Shown here piece by piece: positions 63,673 to 64,000 of a DNA stretch of 64,000 nucleotides; within the stretch, counting starts at the first letter, position 1, and every line of letters starts with the position of its first letter. The position numbers and the translations under genes were made by a program. Under the pieces are notes generated by a model. The model made no database searches and was not told where the DNA came from. It worked only from the letters and a program-made list of their open reading frames with translations. The DNA is from Lentibacillus halodurans (GTDB taxonomy: Bacteria; Bacillota; Bacilli; Bacillales; Amphibacillaceae): NCBI RefSeq assembly GCF_900112045.1, contig NZ_FOJW01000013.1, positions 1-64,000 on the forward strand, read 5' to 3'.

Positions 63673-64000
63673 TTATTTATTTTCAGTTTCCAGATTGGAT
63701 GGATCAATATTATAATGCCTCATCGTCTTTCCTTCTATCCCGATAATTTCCTTGTAGTAATCAAGCACTTGCTTCGATTGGGCATCCCAGCCCATTTCTT
63801 CAATATCACTGCGGGCAGCTCTTGCCAAGCGCTTACGCAGCGTTTCATCAGCAAACCGGAGCACGGTATTCGTAAAATCGCCCTGCTTGTCCTTGTCATA
63901 AAGCAATCCGGTACGGTTGTCCTCAATCTGTTCACAAGTTGGCCCGCTTTTGGCAGCAACCAATGGCAGCCCTGACGCCATCGCTTCTGTAATCACAAGA
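63673..64000 (-). CDS. GT4-family glycosyltransferase, C-terminal part
   Basis: The gene enters from beyond the right edge; about 109 C-terminal residues are visible. LVITEAMASGLPLVAAKSGP is the donor-binding E-x7-E region of GT-B glycosyltransferases, followed by NRTGLLYDKDKQGDFTNTVL. Probably transfers a sugar from a nucleotide donor onto a lipid or polymer. Nothing can be said about the acceptor. Confidence 0.85.
   Translation of the reverse strand, partial: LVITEAMASGLPLVAAKSGPTCEQIEDNRTGLLYDKDKQGDFTNTVLRFADETLRKRLARAARSDIEEMGWDAQSKQVLDYYKEIIGIEGKTMRHYNIDPSNLETENK

Overview
The window looks like the chromosome of a halophilic or halotolerant, spore-forming member of the Bacillaceae, of the Virgibacillus/Lentibacillus/Oceanobacillus type. 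Evidence: Bacillus-type Shine-Dalgarno sequences before almost every gene, frequent TTG/GTG starts, an SspP-like spore protein, a Spo0E-like phosphatase, a DesK/DesR cold-sensing pair, Mn-dependent PpaC, bacillithiol-dependent FosB, and the glycine betaine module gbsR-opuAC-like / gbsA-gbsB. Genus is an inference; no rRNA is present.

Layout. 1-1000: edge of an IS110-type element and its noncoding end. 1052-3921: fatty acid desaturase with its sensor kinase and response regulator. 4100-14700: single-gene metabolism and transport (YitT-like protein, frameshifted glyoxalase-fold gene, 2',3'-cyclic nucleotidase, TIM-barrel protein, LysE exporter, amino acid permease, sirtuin), ending in an ECF sigma factor and an LCP-like anti-sigma candidate. 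15500-22500: decayed EamA transporter, SDR, a SAM riboswitch controlling a cyclase-family hydrolase plus a MetE-like methyltransferase, FAD oxidase, and relics of an IS200/IS605 transposase and an acetyltransferase. 22500-35200: TetR/MFS pair, GrpB, CsaA, a manganese (yybP-ykoY) riboswitch ahead of a DUF5392-like membrane protein, PanE, a class V aminotransferase-serA operon, HAD phosphatase, methyltransferase, FosB. 35400-41300: a decayed stretch (cyclase relic, acetyltransferase relic, compact palindromic repeat), two VOC proteins and a two-gene ABC exporter. 41880-43250: NERD-nuclease gene bracketed by two near-identical 21-bp-period repeat arrays. 43500-50970: GrpB-like protein, sspP, YczE-like protein, DUF1906 protein, glycine betaine module. 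51000-64000: a decayed second NERD gene with its own different repeat, YpsA, PP-loop ATPase, a MifM-like leader with yidC2, an enolase-superfamily enzyme, ppaC, a 146-bp tandem repeat, FAD oxidase, CDF transporter, PAS-GGDEF cyclase, GtrA and a glycosyltransferase running off the end.

Main candidate for an undescribed system: the NERD genes and their repeats. The intact gene (42034-43011) is flanked by two direct copies of a seven-unit array with a CTAYAGCG octamer every 20-23 bp; one array starts 14 bp after the stop codon. The relic (51043-52012) has a different octamer (ACTTCGGK) at the same period, overlapping its stop codon. A third, orphan CTAYAGCG array is at 58057-58105. NERD fold, zinc ribbon and an HTH-like tail suggest a nuclease or DNA-binding protein that recognises its own repeat.

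Second highlight: the ORF before yidC2 (53456-53821) has the plan of the B. subtilis MifM arrest peptide: an N-terminal membrane anchor, a W/I/M pattern followed by an acidic cluster, and a hairpin that sequesters the yidC2 Shine-Dalgarno exactly where a stalled ribosome would open it.
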